64,000 bases of DNA from Shewanella sp. NFH-SH190041 (GCF_024363255.1 NZ_AP026070.1:806001-870000), one strand, 5' to 3'; counted from the first letter of the stretch, positions 1-11,822 are shown. The notes: generated by a model not told the origin, from the sequence alone. Numbers and translations: made by a program.

Positions 1-314
1 ATTTAGAAACTCATTATTCAGTCATTTCGGTAACCATATGAAAAAATAAACTATTTATTTGCGTGAGTATAAACTGAAGAGAAATAAAGTAATATGATGA
101 TTTTCTTGATGTGTAGAAATGGATTTATCTTGTTATTTTTGTAATCAATATGTTGGTTGAATTATTGAGTATTAGTATTGATTCTTAAAAATCTATTTTA
201 TTTTGCCTGTATGATATTGTAGCTCTGACAATCTTTAATGTCTTAGCATGTTTCATGGCCCGTAAATGCAATACAATATTAAGCTAGTGTGATTGGTTAA
301 AATGAGTAATAAAG
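1..314. other. AT-rich leader region, no gene seen
   Basis: About 310 bases upstream of the first gene with low GC and many stops in all frames. No coding sequence, RNA gene or clear terminator was recognised. It presumably holds the promoter of the lipoprotein gene at 315, but no convincing -35/-10 pair could be picked in so AT-rich a stretch. Confidence 0.5.
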
Positions 315-773
315 ATGAAAAATGTATTGCTGGCTGCGGGTGTTATGGTTGCTTTGGTTGGTTGTCATTCTGGTAATGATGAACAGAAAGCGACGTCTAA
401 AGTTGAGCAGCCTACCCCCGTTGCTGAATCTGCTCAGCAACTACCGACAATTCCAGCCGTATCGAATAAGCCAATTCCTGCTTGGGTGTATCAACAAAGT
501 AAAGTGACGGCTCCAATGGGGAATGTACAGATTGCGGGTAAAACTTATACTGCGACTAACTTCTGTAAGCCCCATGATTGTGGCGGCAATTTTATGATTA
601 CTTTGACTGCTGATAATACCGCCGGCGTCTCTTTGGTTGTTGCTGTGGAAGATGTCGATGCAGCGATTATTACGCCAAGTAAATATGCTACTTACTGGTT
701 TATGGGCAACCCTTCTCACGCTGAGCAGCAAATGCTGGTTAAGCTACTGAATGAAAACCCTAACTGGCAGTAA
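315..773 (+). CDS. Ivy-family lysozyme inhibitor, lipoprotein form
   Basis: A 152-residue predicted outer-membrane or periplasmic lipoprotein. The N-terminus is a short hydrophobic signal ending in a lipobox (LVGC, Cys at residue 17), followed by a low-complexity Glu/Gln/Pro linker. The C-terminal 100 residues carry the motif CKPHDCGGN at about residues 84-92. CKPHDC is the signature loop of Ivy (inhibitor of vertebrate lysozyme) proteins and inserts into the lysozyme active site. Classical Ivy is a soluble periplasmic protein, so the lipidated form is a variant. Expected role is protection of peptidoglycan from c-type lysozymes. The assignment rests on the motif and the size; the rest of the domain was not compared. 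Confidence 0.8.
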   Translation: MKNVLLAAGVMVALVGCHSGNDEQKATSKVEQPTPVAESAQQLPTIPAVSNKPIPAWVYQQSKVTAPMGNVQIAGKTYTATNFCKPHDCGGNFMITLTADNTAGVSLVVAVEDVDAAIITPSKYATYWFMGNPSHAEQQMLVKLLNENPNWQ

Positions 774-822
774 TTATCTTCAGGTTTGTTCAGGTAAAGA
801 GGATATTTGAGCCTATTCGCGA

Positions 823-847
823 ATAGCCATGTTAAATGGCTATTTTG
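823..847 (+). terminator. Weak hairpin terminator after the Ivy-like gene
   Basis: ATAGCCAT (823-830) pairs with ATGGCTAT (836-843) across a 5-base loop, followed by TTTGT. The T tract is short, so termination may be partial. Confidence 0.45.
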
Positions 848-978
848 TCGCAGTTCAATCCTGCTGCAGTAGATGATTGTCACAGGTTGCTGTGATAGCA
901 TCTGCGGCCAGTTTTATGAAGTGGTGGGCAAGCTGGGTTGTCACACTCTTTTGCGGCAAAGGGGACGATGGAATAATC

Positions 979-1548
979 ATGCTGTTGATGATCGATAACT
1001 ATGATTCTTTTACTTTTAATCTGGTGCAGTATTTTCAGCAGTTGGATCAGGATGTGCTGGTTAAGCGCAATGATGAAATCAACCTCAGTGACATCCGTCG
1101 TTTAAACCCTGCGCATTTGGTTATTTCTCCCGGCCCCTGCTCACCTAATGAGGCGGGAATTTCGTTGGCGGCGATTGCTGAATTTGCCGGTGAAATTCCA
1201 TTATTAGGGGTATGTCTTGGTCATCAGGCTATTGGGCAGGTTTTTGGTGCTAATGTTGTCCGAGCCCGTCGGGTTATGCATGGTAAAACCAGTCGTATCA
1301 GTCACAATGGCGGCGGGGTATTTGCTGGGCTGGCTAATCCATTACAGGTGACCCGTTATCACTCATTACTATTAGATAGAGTGCCGGAGCATTTTCATTT
1401 AGATGCTTGGTTTGATGATCCCAACTGTGGCCGGGAAATTATGGGCATGAGCCATAGTCAGCTGCCCGTCTATGGTGTGCAGTTTCATCCAGAGTCTGTG
1501 CTTACCCTGCAGGGACACGAGTTACTGCAGAACTTTTTGCAAAAATAA
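979..1548 (+). CDS. pabA: Anthranilate/aminodeoxychorismate synthase, glutamine amidotransferase subunit
   Basis: A 189-residue class I glutamine amidotransferase. It supplies ammonia from glutamine for p-aminobenzoate (folate) synthesis, and in some bacteria also for anthranilate. The start at 979 ([14 protein letters not shown]) is preferred over an in-frame ATG at 877 because the family begins exactly there. The triad is visible: Cys in [11 protein letters not shown], and His and Glu in [11 protein letters not shown] near the C-terminus. [12 protein letters not shown] is the oxyanion-region motif. No trp synthesis genes surround it; it lies upstream of the ast genes, an arrangement I recall from Shewanella, which favours pabA over trpG. 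It stands alone after a weak hairpin and is followed by decayed DNA. Confidence 0.85.
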   Translation: MLLMIDNYDSFTFNLVQYFQQLDQDVLVKRNDEINLSDIRRLNPAHLVISPGPCSPNEAGISLAAIAEFAGEIPLLGVCLGHQAIGQVFGANVVRARRVMHGKTSRISHNGGGVFAGLANPLQVTRYHSLLLDRVPEHFHLDAWFDDPNCGREIMGMSHSQLPVYGVQFHPESVLTLQGHELLQNFLQK

Positions 1549-1721
1549 AAGAAAGTACCCTAGGTGATATAGTTACCTTTTTTATCGGTAACACGCCTAA
1601 TGTGAGGCGCTATTCAGGTTAGCACTGGTAACTGATCCCCAGATTCATTTGCTAAAGAGACGCTTGGTTTTTGACATCGAGTTCACTGTTGTTATAAAAG
1701 CGGTGGTAAACGTATTGTCCT
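1549..1721 (-). pseudogene. Decayed C-terminal part of an outer-membrane-type gene
   Basis: Read on the minus strand, this stretch gives fragments such as YVYHRFYNNSELDVKN followed by a stop and then NLGISYQC. These look like the last strands of a beta-barrel, but no open frame survives. They continue from similar fragments on the far side of the IS-like element (2702-3240), so the element seems to sit inside the remnant. The product is not identified. Confidence 0.35.
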
Positions 1722-2701
1722 TAGGGTCTGTTGACGTTTCGTGATTAAATTTCATGCCTATGCACTTTGCTCAGCATGAGTTCATAGGTGAATGAAAAAT
1801 AGCTATATTTAACAGCCGCATAGGAATTTGTTTTTCTATTCTTCTGCGATTTTCTTTCGGCGTCACTCTGGCTTCGTGATGCTGGGTTTTATCAATGATA
1901 GTCAATGCACGTAGCCCATCTGAGCGAACATATTGATTGGGGAGAATATGCGCTTGCACAAATTGCTCGACACTTTGGTGGCTGATACGGTTAACAGCCT
2001 GCATGGCAATATAGCCGGCTCGTTCACCTTGGGTTTCAACGGCCACAATTATCGGTGTTTTCCCTGCCGCGCCTCGACCACGTTTACCTTTTTGTTTGCC
2101 GCCAACCAAGCAATCATCCAATTCTATGTTGCCAGATAACCAATACAGTCTGTCTCTGTGCCCCATTGCGATACGCAATTTTTTCAGTATCAACCTTGCC
2201 GTTCGCCAGTTAACTTCAATGAGCTTTTTGAGCCGTAATGCTGATATTCCGCCTTTGTCTGACCCTATAAAATAAATGGCCGTAAACCATTTAGACAGCG
2301 GGATATGCGTGCCGTGAAACAGCGTGTCAGATGTCACAGATGTTTGCTTATGGCACTGACAGCATTCATAAAGCTCACGGGTATGGATTTGATAGGCTTG
2401 ACGATGACCACATTTAGGGCAGATAAATCCATCCGGCCATCGCTGCATTTTCAGGTAATCAAGACAGGCATTTTCTGAATAAAATTGACGTTGCCAATCT
2501 ATAAACGCCTAGTTATTCTAAGCAAGAATCGCTCAACAAAGAGTAAAACGCTTTTAGCCGAACCCTGCGGGCAGCGTTTGAGGCGCCTTTCTACTGCGTT
2601 ATCGGCTTATTAGGTAGCGCAACTACCTATCAAAGCCTCTGCCTTGTATAAAGCATCCTCAAATCGCTGCAAAAACAAACTTGAAAGGTCAACAGACCCT
2701 A
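1722..2701 (-). mobile_element. Degenerate IS1595-like element; possible parent of the local MITEs
   Basis: The ends are inverted repeats: GGGTCTGTTGACGTTTC from 1724 and, on the opposite strand, GGGTCTGTTGACCTTTC ending at 2699. Both are flanked by TA, and no longer target duplication is visible. The interior encodes an IS1595-type transposase on the minus strand with both ends damaged. The outer 195 bases of the right end (2509-2701) and about 30 bases of the left end are the sequences found in the short repeats at 10.1, 18.9 and 26.1 kb. The MITEs could therefore be deletion derivatives of this element. The copy looks dead. Confidence 0.7.
1771..2508 (-). pseudogene. Truncated IS1595-family (ISXO2-like) transposase
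   Basis: The open frame has an N-terminal zinc ribbon (CPKCGH ... CCQC) and the start of a DDE domain. Visible candidates are Asp in IELDDCLVGGK and Asp in VRSDGLRAL. In-frame codons run upstream of the first ATG (2448) as ENACLDYLKMQRWPDGF, matching the usual family N-terminus, up to a stop at 2509-2511, with no ATG, GTG or TTG start. The C-terminus ends after HHEARVTPKEN with a short unrelated tail, so the last roughly 60 residues, including the third acidic residue, are missing. It is not expected to be active. A MITE-like sequence joins directly at the 5' edge. Confidence 0.75.
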
Positions 2702-3240
2702 GTCATGAATGCTGGCGTTGACCATTGAATTTCCGCCGAAAGCGCCTTTTTTAAGTACATCCTAATAATCATTAAGCAGATTCCCCAGATTCTTGATTGT
2801 TAGCTAGAACACCCGCAGTGCCCATCCCACAATTCCGGGTATTTCCTCGGATATTTTCAGATCAAACTTCATCTACCAGTCGGCAGGTTGACTATTTCTG
2901 CTTGTGATAGCCTGTGTTTTAGCCCATTGGCGATGATAAAGCGCTCAAAGCCATCTTTATCGAAAGGTATGCCGACTCGGTCTGTGCCGTATACCACATG
3001 GGGATAATCTAAATGCGGGATATACAGCGTTGTCGGTCACCATTCCAGTTGCCATCACCAAAGATGTTGTCGCTGTTATTAAAGGTATCGCTATATGGCT
3101 GTCCTTCACTGGCTTGTCCTAGCAATAGAACTGGTCATGGGGTTGACATCTTCTGCGTAGGTAAAGGCGTGGCTTATGTTGTTTTGATAGCGGATTGTCA
3201 CTATTGGAAGGCGCTGAGGATTATATTCACTGTAGCAAAT
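2702..3240 (-). pseudogene. Remnants of an outer-membrane-type gene, frameshifted
   Basis: Minus-strand fragments lie in shifting frames: HAFTYAEDVNPMTSS, then SEGQPYSDTFNNSDNIFGDG, then YPHVVYGTDRVGIPFDKDG ending LPTGR and a stop. They read like extracellular loops of a large beta-barrel, possibly a TonB-dependent receptor, but the family could not be fixed. Nearer the element is an unrelated 22-codon fragment (2804-2872) containing EIPGIVGWAL, which resembles the end of phage D5-type primases. A further fragment (GGNSMVNASIHD) abuts the element. The stretch looks like a mosaic of decayed genes. Confidence 0.45.
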
Positions 3241-3399
3241 ACTTGAGTAAATCAAACTTATCCCACCGCCTGATTGAGGCAGTAAAAGAATGTGACAAGT
3301 TTTTTCAGCCGCTTATGCCAGTGATTGAATATTGATATAAAGATGGGCTGCACGCTGTTTCAGGAAATTCGAACAGCTAAGTATCAATAAGGATGTCCC

Positions 3400-5883
3400 A
3401 TGCTTAAACATCTCGCCGTCAGTGCCCTGACGCTGTCTTTGCTGTCTGCCTGTGCTCATACCACAACGCCAACCAGTGTTTCGGCTTCCACCAATGCGGC
3501 GACAGATGCTTTGCTAAAATTACATTTTACTGCCCCGCCAGTTGCAGGTAAGTCTCTGACGTTAAAACAGATTATGGCTAATCCAGATTGGATGGGGATA
3601 TTGGCTCAAGGGGGATATTTTAGCGATGATGGCCGCAGTATTTATTACCGCCGTCAGGCTAGTCAGGCCGCTTTTGCTGATTATTATCGTTTGGAATTGG
3701 CCAGTGGTAACAGTGAGCAACTTACTGCGGCGACCTTGCATCAAGCGGATCAGGCCAATGGTGTCTATAACCGAGATCGCAGTCTGAAGGCTTGGCTCTA
3801 TGAGGGCAATTTGTTTGTTAAGCAACTGGCTGATGGCCGGGTGACCCAGTTAACCCGAAGTCATCGCCGGATTGAGAATCTGCGTTTTTTAACTGATAAC
3901 CAGGTGGCTTACTGGTCGGATGGTCAGATTTTCAAAGTCGATCCCGCCTCAGGATTGACTGAGCAATTGGCCCAAATTGAGATGAAAGCTGCGCCCAAGG
4001 GGGTTGTTGCGCCAAAAGGATATCTGGCGCAACAGCAGCACAGGTTAATTGACTATGTGGCTCAGCAGCAACTTAAGGCTGAGCAGCGCCAGCAACAGCG
4101 AGAATTATTACAGCAGCAGGATCCGACATTAGCGCCCGCGCCGTTTTATTTGGGGGATAAGCATAGGATAGTGGAGATGAGTCTCTCCCCTGACGGACGT
4201 TATGCTGTGCTGGCGTTGGCGGATAAATCGGCGAGCTGGCGAGACAAGCATGACATTATGCCTGATTATCTGGCCAAAACCGGGTATGTGGATGCCGTGT
4301 CGGTGCGAGCCCGAGTGGCGGAAGCTGACAGCCGCGGTCAAGAGTTTAGGATATTGGATCTGCAAGCAAAGCGTCATTATCCCCTGACTATCGAAGGGTT
4401 GACGGGATTTGATGAAGATGTGCTGGCGGCGGTGAAAGCCGAAAATGCTGCGGTAAACGGGCAGGATTACCAGACTCAATCAGCTCCCCGAGAGGTTGCC
4501 CTGATGATGGATTGGGGCTGGCAGCAAAGTGCGATGCAATGGCATGACAGTGATAACCAGTTGGCGATAATGCTGGAGGCGCAAGATAACAAAGACCGCT
4601 GGATTGCCACAGTGGATTTGGCTAAAGGAAAATTGATCACTCAGCATAGGTTGCATGATGATGCCTGGGTTAACTACACCCATAACCAGTTTGGCTGGTT
4701 GCCGGGGAGTGACACCCTGTATTACCTGTCAGAGGAGAGTGGTTATTCCCAACTGTACGTTAAAGCACCGGGTAAAACCGCCCGTGCGCTGACTGCCGGA
4801 CAGTTTGTGGTCAGCGATCTGCAGTTGTCTCCAGATGGCGGTTATATCTACTACAAAGCCAATAAAACCCACCCCGGAATTTACAATGTGTATCGGATCG
4901 AGCTGGCCACAGGCCGCAGTGAGGCGGTGACAGATTGGGATGGTAATTTGGATTATCAGCTCAATCCGGCCGGAGATACCTTGCTGCTCAGTGCATCGCG
5001 TCGCACCCAGCCATCAGAGTTATATCTGCAACCTATTGGGCAGCCGATGCGGCAATTGACCCATTACACTAGCCAAACCTTTACCGATTATCCTTGGCAG
5101 GCGCCGGAGGTGGTTGCTGTGCCGTCATCCCACGGCGCCGGTCAAATATATGCCCGAGTATATTTGCCTCAGGGGTTTGATCCTGCGCGCCAAGCTGAGT
5201 ATCCGGCGGTTATTTTTAACCATGGAGCAGGGTATCTGCAGAATGCTGATTTCGGTTTCTCCGGCTATTTTCGTGAGTTTATGTTCCATAACCTGCTGAC
5301 CCAGCGAGGCTATGTCGTCATGGATATGGATTATCGCGGCTCCAAGGGCTATGGTCGCGATTGGCGAACCGCCATTTATCGTCAGATGGGGCACCCGGAA
5401 GTGGAGGATTTGCAAGATGGGGTTAACTGGTTGGCGCAGCATGCCAATGTGGATCCTAGTCGAGTTGGCACCTATGGCGGTTCTTATGGCGGATTTCTAA
5501 CCTTTATGGCGCTGTTCACTGAGCCGGAACTGTTCCAGAGCGGAGCGGCATTACGGCCGGTAACTGATTGGGCCCATTACAATGCACCCTACACCAGTAA
5601 TATTCTTAATACGCCGCAGCTTGATCCTATCGCTTACCAGCGCAGCTCACCGATTGAACACGCTCAAGGGTTGCAAAAACCGCTGCTGATCATGAGTGGT
5701 GTGTTGGATGATAATGTGTTCTTCCAGGATTCAATTCGTTTAGTACAACGATTGATTGAACTGGAAAAGCCCATGTTTGAGATGGCGGTATATCCGGTTG
5801 AACCCCATGGTTTCAAGCAAGCTTCTAGCTGGCTGGATGAGTACCGGCGAATTTTACGTTTATTTGAACAGACGCTGAAATAA
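3400..5883 (+). CDS. S9-family prolyl oligopeptidase-like lipoprotein
   Basis: An 827-residue predicted secreted serine peptidase. The signal peptide ends in a lipobox (LLSAC, Cys near residue 18), so the enzyme should be anchored in the cell envelope. Residues of about 60-560 form the beta-propeller-like region with repeated YY/SPDG motifs (SLSPDGRYAVL, QLSPDGGYIYY). The C-terminal alpha/beta-hydrolase domain carries the triad: Ser695 in GGSYGG, Asp at about 770 in GVLDDNV and His803 in EPHGF. The architecture matches dipeptidyl-peptidase IV/acylaminoacyl peptidase-type S9 enzymes, which cut short peptides. The start is supported by AAGGATG just upstream. It stands alone, between decayed DNA and the ast genes. 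Confidence 0.85.
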   Translation: MLKHLAVSALTLSLLSACAHTTTPTSVSASTNAATDALLKLHFTAPPVAGKSLTLKQIMANPDWMGILAQGGYFSDDGRSIYYRRQASQAAFADYYRLELASGNSEQLTAATLHQADQANGVYNRDRSLKAWLYEGNLFVKQLADGRVTQLTRSHRRIENLRFLTDNQVAYWSDGQIFKVDPASGLTEQLAQIEMKAAPKGVVAPKGYLAQQQHRLIDYVAQQQLKAEQRQQQRELLQQQDPTLAPAPFYLGDKHRIVEMSLSPDGRYAVLALADKSASWRDKHDIMPDYLAKTGYVDAVSVRARVAEADSRGQEFRILDLQAKRHYPLTIEGLTGFDEDVLAAVKAENAAVNGQDYQTQSAPREVALMMDWGWQQSAMQWHDSDNQLAIMLEAQDNKDRWIATVDLAKGKLITQHRLHDDAWVNYTHNQFGWLPGSDTLYYLSEESGYSQLYVKAPGKTARALTAGQFVVSDLQLSPDGGYIYYKANKTHPGIYNVYRIELATGRSEAVTDWDGNLDYQLNPAGDTLLLSASRRTQPSELYLQPIGQPMRQLTHYTSQTFTDYPWQAPEVVAVPSSHGAGQIYARVYLPQGFDPARQAEYPAVIFNHGAGYLQNADFGFSGYFREFMFHNLLTQRGYVVMDMDYRGSKGYGRDWRTAIYRQMGHPEVEDLQDGVNWLAQHANVDPSRVGTYGGSYGGFLTFMALFTEPELFQSGAALRPVTDWAHYNAPYTSNILNTPQLDPIAYQRSSPIEHAQGLQKPLLIMSGVLDDNVFFQDSIRLVQRLIELEKPMFEMAVYPVEPHGFKQASSWLDEYRRILRLFEQTLK

Positions 5884-6318
5884 TCGTTGTTACTGACAAT
5901 GCCATGGCGTGGTGATCCCGCCATGGTATGTTCAGACGCTAAATGCAGTGTATTTAAGCTGTTATCACTGTTCCAGTGACAGGTTGTCGTGGACGCAAAG
6001 TTAGTTTATTTATTCATATATTGTGCATATATAGTGAAAACAAAAGAAACAAAACTTTTTTGTGCTTATATATGCGAAATATTGTGCATTTTTACGCTGT
6101 TATCCTTATCTATTTCTCATCTTTATTCAGCAATGTGAGCTAAGTAGCAAGACAAAGCTGCCAAAAACTGGTTTTTAGATCACATTTTCGCTAATAATGT
6201 CGCTATAAACATTAAAACTCTGTTTGGATTCTCTTTACATATTCAGCCGCACCCCGGTAACAGTGGAAGATAGAGATGATCTGACTTCATCGCTGATGCC
6301 CGGCAAACAAGGACAATA
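5884..6318 (+). promoter_or_regulatory. Hairpin and AT-rich promoter region upstream of astC
   Basis: A 435-base gap. CCATGGCG (5902-5909) pairs with CGCCATGG (5919-5926), but no T tract follows, so termination of the peptidase gene is uncertain. From 6000 to 6100 the DNA is very AT-rich and holds two copies of TATTGTGCAT (6019-6028 and 6080-6089) plus TGTGCTTATATATGCG (6061-6076). In gammaproteobacteria ast genes are often ArgR-controlled, and these repeats could be weak ARG boxes. They match the consensus poorly, so this is a suggestion only. Confidence 0.35.
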
Positions 6319-7542
6319 ATGATGATGGATAACAAGACGAAGTTGACCCGCGAACAGTTTGACAAGGTGATGGTGCCTAATTATGCCCCTGCGGCAGTGA
6401 TCCCGGTTCGAGGACAGGGCAGCCGGGTATGGGATCAAAACGAGCGGGAATATATCGATTTTGCCGGTGGTATTGCTGTCAATTGCCTGGGACATTGTCA
6501 TCCGGCGTTGGTGGGCGCTTTAACTGAACAGAGCCAGAAACTGTGGCATTTGTCTAATGTGATGACCAATGAGCCAGCCTTGGCCTTGGCCACGGCGCTG
6601 GTGGAGCACACCTTTGCTGATAAGGTCTACTTTGCTAACTCCGGAGCAGAAGCCAATGAAGCGGCGCTGAAGCTGGCACGCCGTTACGCCAGTGATAAGT
6701 TCGGGCCAGAGAAAGATGAGATTATTGCCTTTAATCAGGGATTCCATGGCCGCACCTTCTTTACCGTCAGTGTTGGCGGCCAAGCGGCCTATTCCGATGG
6801 ATTTGGCCCCAAGCCAGAGGCCATTACCCACCTGCCTTACAATGATATTGCAGCATTAGAGCAGACGGTTTCTGACCGTACCTGCGCCATTATGCTTGAG
6901 CCGCTGCAGGGCGAGGGCGGCATTATTACGGCTCACCCAGAGTTTCTTGCCGCAGTGCGCCGCTTAGCGGATAAACACAATGCCTTGGTGATTTTCGATG
7001 AAGTGCAGACTGGGGTTGGGCGCACCGGGGCGCTGTATGCCTATATGAATACCGATATGGTGCCGGATATTCTCACCACCGCCAAAGCCTTGGGGGGCGG
7101 TTTTCCCATTGCGGCTATGTTGACCCGGGAAGACATTGCCGCTCATCTAAAAGTCGGTACCCATGGGTCGACCTATGGTGGTAACCCCTTGGCCTGCGCG
7201 GTGGGAAATGCGGTGATGTCTGTGGTCAATACCCCGGCAGTACTTGATGGGGTCCGTCAGCGCGAGCAGTTATTCCGTCAGGGTCTGGAAAAAATTAATG
7301 CGAAATATGATGTGTTCAGTGAAGTCCGTGGCAAGGGACTGTTGCTGGGCGCGGTGCTGAATGAGCGTTACCAGGGCCGCAGTCGGGACTTTTTACAGGC
7401 TGCTGTTGCCCAGGGGCTGATGTGTCTGGTGGCGGGTACCAATGTGGTGCGCTTTACGCCGTCACTGGTGATCCCGATGGAGGATATTACTGAAGGACTG
7501 ATGCGGTTTGAGCGAGCGGTGGCCAAGGTAACGAAGGCCTGA
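6319..7542 (+). CDS. astC: Acetylornithine/succinylornithine aminotransferase
   Basis: A 407-residue class III PLP aminotransferase. In the ast route it moves the alpha-linked amino group of succinylornithine to 2-oxoglutarate to give succinylglutamate semialdehyde; close relatives (ArgD) run the acetylornithine step of arginine synthesis. Visible features are [16 protein letters not shown], the cofactor-binding [12 protein letters not shown] and the PLP lysine in [11 protein letters not shown]. The length is usual for the family. AAGGA precedes the start by about 6 bases; a second ATG two codons later is equally possible. It begins the astC-astA-astD run, so the catabolic role is favoured. 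A double function as argD is plausible and cannot be excluded from sequence. Confidence 0.88.
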   Translation: MMMDNKTKLTREQFDKVMVPNYAPAAVIPVRGQGSRVWDQNEREYIDFAGGIAVNCLGHCHPALVGALTEQSQKLWHLSNVMTNEPALALATALVEHTFADKVYFANSGAEANEAALKLARRYASDKFGPEKDEIIAFNQGFHGRTFFTVSVGGQAAYSDGFGPKPEAITHLPYNDIAALEQTVSDRTCAIMLEPLQGEGGIITAHPEFLAAVRRLADKHNALVIFDEVQTGVGRTGALYAYMNTDMVPDILTTAKALGGGFPIAAMLTREDIAAHLKVGTHGSTYGGNPLACAVGNAVMSVVNTPAVLDGVRQREQLFRQGLEKINAKYDVFSEVRGKGLLLGAVLNERYQGRSRDFLQAAVAQGLMCLVAGTNVVRFTPSLVIPMEDITEGLMRFERAVAKVTKA

Positions 7543-7605
7543 TTGGGCTACGTGATTCAGAGTTGTCGGCAGGGAATGCCCTACCGGTAAATAAGGAGAT
7601 TTCTG

Positions 7606-10097
<2,492 letters not shown>

Positions 10098-10130
10098 CAG
10101 ACTGAATATCGATACCTAATGTGATTTACC

Positions 10131-10395
10131 TAGGGTCTGTTGACCTTTGGGATTGAATTTTGTTCGAGATAAAAGCGTTTTAATCGCGGCGAACGGTTTG
10201 TCGCCTAGTTATGCTAAGCAAGAACCGCGCAACAAAGCGGAAAACGCTTTTAGCCGAACCCGTCGGCAGTGTTTGAGGTTTCTTTCTACTGCGTGATTGG
10301 CTTATCAGGTAGCGCACTAGCTACCAAAGCCTCTGCCTGGTATAAAGCACCCTCAAATCGCTGCAAAAATAAACTTGAAAGGTCTACAGGCCCAA
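10131..10395. mobile_element. MITE copy downstream of astD
   Basis: A 265-base copy of the local inverted-repeat element. The left end is TAGGGTCTGTTGACC (from 10131); the right end (GGTCTACAGGCCC) has drifted from the family sequence GGTCAACAGACCC. The interior shows the family signature, with AAAAGCGTTTTAATC and AAAACGCTTTTAGCC forming inner inverted repeats. No coding sequence. It separates astD from the DUF1338 gene. Confidence 0.85.
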
Positions 10396-10434
10396 GTACC
10401 CCGCCGATATTATTCGGCGGTTTAAGGAGCAAGC

Positions 10435-11250
10435 ATGCACACTGATGTGAACCAGCTATTTGCCGCCATGTGGCAGGACTATATCCAGATGACCCCATCC
10501 GCGGCCAAGGTGCACCAGCTATTAGGGCAGGGGCAAAGCGGGGGCATTATCAATGATCATATTGCCCTGAGAACCTTTGATTTGCCCCAAGTGAATTTGT
10601 CGGTGTTAGCGGCACACTTTGAAGCGCTAGGCTATGTAGCCTGTGGTGAATACCACTTTAAAGCCAAGAAGTTATATGCCCGACACTTTGAGCATCCAGA
10701 CCCAACTCAACCTAAGGTGTTTATCTCTGAACTTTTGCTGGCTCAGTGCAGTGACAAGTTGCAACAGACGGTGGCTAACTTGCTTGAGCAACTGCCGCCG
10801 GAGGCGGTTAAGGCGGATAATTTCCTCTATTCTGGCCGGCACTGGCAGTTAGATACCGGCACTTATGAGACCTTGTTAGCTGAGAGTGAGTATGCGGCTT
10901 GGGTTGCGGCTTTTGGTTATCGTGCTAACCACTTTACGGTTTCAGTTAACCATCTGCAGGCGTTTGACAGTTTAGCCGAGATTAATCAGACCCTAAAACA
11001 GCATGGTTTTGTATTAAATACTGCTGGTGGCGAGATTAAAGGCTCGGCCGAGGTCTTGCTGGAGCAGTCTTCTACCATGGCAGATAAATTGCTGGTGACG
11101 TTCAGTGATGGTCAGTTGATGATCCCCAGCTGTTTTTATGAATTTGCTCTGCGTTATCCCATGGCAGATGGCACTTTGTACCCGGGGTTTGTGGCCGCGT
11201 CAGCGGATAAGATTTTTGAAAGTACCCATGCTGCCGGTCGGCAGGATTGA
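10435..11250 (+). CDS. DUF1338-family protein, 2-oxoadipate dioxygenase-like
   Basis: A 271-residue protein of the DUF1338 family. Some members (HglS, YdcJ) are Fe(II) enzymes that convert 2-oxoadipate to 2-hydroxyglutarate in D-lysine breakdown. Candidate metal ligands are His in NDHIALRTF, His in RANHFTVSVNH and Glu in CFYEFALRYP. It is shorter than the HglS proteins I know, so the substrate may differ. AAGGAG lies just before the start and a strong terminator follows. Its place after astD suggests amino acid catabolism, but a MITE lies between them and it has its own terminator, so shared function is only inferred. Confidence 0.75.
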   Translation: MHTDVNQLFAAMWQDYIQMTPSAAKVHQLLGQGQSGGIINDHIALRTFDLPQVNLSVLAAHFEALGYVACGEYHFKAKKLYARHFEHPDPTQPKVFISELLLAQCSDKLQQTVANLLEQLPPEAVKADNFLYSGRHWQLDTGTYETLLAESEYAAWVAAFGYRANHFTVSVNHLQAFDSLAEINQTLKQHGFVLNTAGGEIKGSAEVLLEQSSTMADKLLVTFSDGQLMIPSCFYEFALRYPMADGTLYPGFVAASADKIFESTHAAGRQD

Positions 11251-11333
11251 GGCGTAAGCTGAACCTGCAGCTTATGCCCATTGCACATATTTTGTGTCGG
11301 TGGGGTTTTTTGCCTGAGCAGGGTAGACTGACG

Positions 11334-11368
11334 GGGACAACATCTAAGGTGTTGTCCCTTTTCTTTTT
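11334..11368 (+). terminator. Intrinsic terminator after the DUF1338 gene
   Basis: GGGACAACA (11334-11342) pairs with TGTTGTCCC (11350-11358) across a 7-base loop and is followed by TTTTCTTTTT. Confidence 0.88.
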
Positions 11369-11387
11369 CCATTCGGTGGGGATAACC

Positions 11388-11822
11388 ATGAACAGACAGG
11401 AACAAAGTGTGCCCATGTGGCTGATGATTTTTATTTGGGTCAGCCTGCTGTGGAATCTTTTGGGGGTGATGAATTTCTTTTTCCAATTGACAGCCGATCC
11501 CCAATCGCTGGCGCAAATGACAGAAGCGCAGCGGCAAATGCATGCCAGCACCCCAGGGTGGTTGACGGCAGTATTCGGGGTTGCAGTTATTTCCGGGGTG
11601 ATAGGCTGCGGCTTGATGATGCTAAAACGTGCCCGCGCAGTCCCTGTGTTGCTGCTGAGCTTGTTAGCCGTGCTGTTGCAAATGGGGTATGCCTTTACAG
11701 TGCAGGATGTGTTGGGTGTGTTGGGCGCTAAAGCGGCGATTTTACCCGTGACAGTGACTCTGTGGGCATTGGCTCTTTGGCTGCTTAGCCGTAGAGGTGT
11801 TGTCCAAGGTTGGCTGCGTTAA
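11388..11822 (+). CDS. Small four-helix membrane protein, unknown function
   Basis: A 144-residue hydrophobic protein, not recognised as a named family. The frame is open from 11247, but the start at 11388 (MNRQEQSVPMWLMIFIW) follows GGTGGGGA and lies beyond the terminator, whereas the upstream codons overlap that terminator. Four membrane segments are predicted: about residues 10-32, 58-78, 86-106 and 114-134. A soluble stretch rich in Gln and Met sits between the first two. It resembles small DoxX-like or sugar-transporter-associated membrane proteins only in shape. Tandem repeats and a terminator follow it. Confidence 0.7.
   Translation: MNRQEQSVPMWLMIFIWVSLLWNLLGVMNFFFQLTADPQSLAQMTEAQRQMHASTPGWLTAVFGVAVISGVIGCGLMMLKRARAVPVLLLSLLAVLLQMGYAFTVQDVLGVLGAKAAILPVTVTLWALALWLLSRRGVVQGWLR

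Noticed and set aside
3245..3335. Fragment LSKSNLSHRLIEAV as an IS982 transposase end
   Set aside because: Short and only loosely like the family; kept only as part of the decayed region.
6000..6100. Clear ArgR operator
   Set aside because: The AT-rich repeats match the ARG box only partly; kept as a low-confidence regulatory region.
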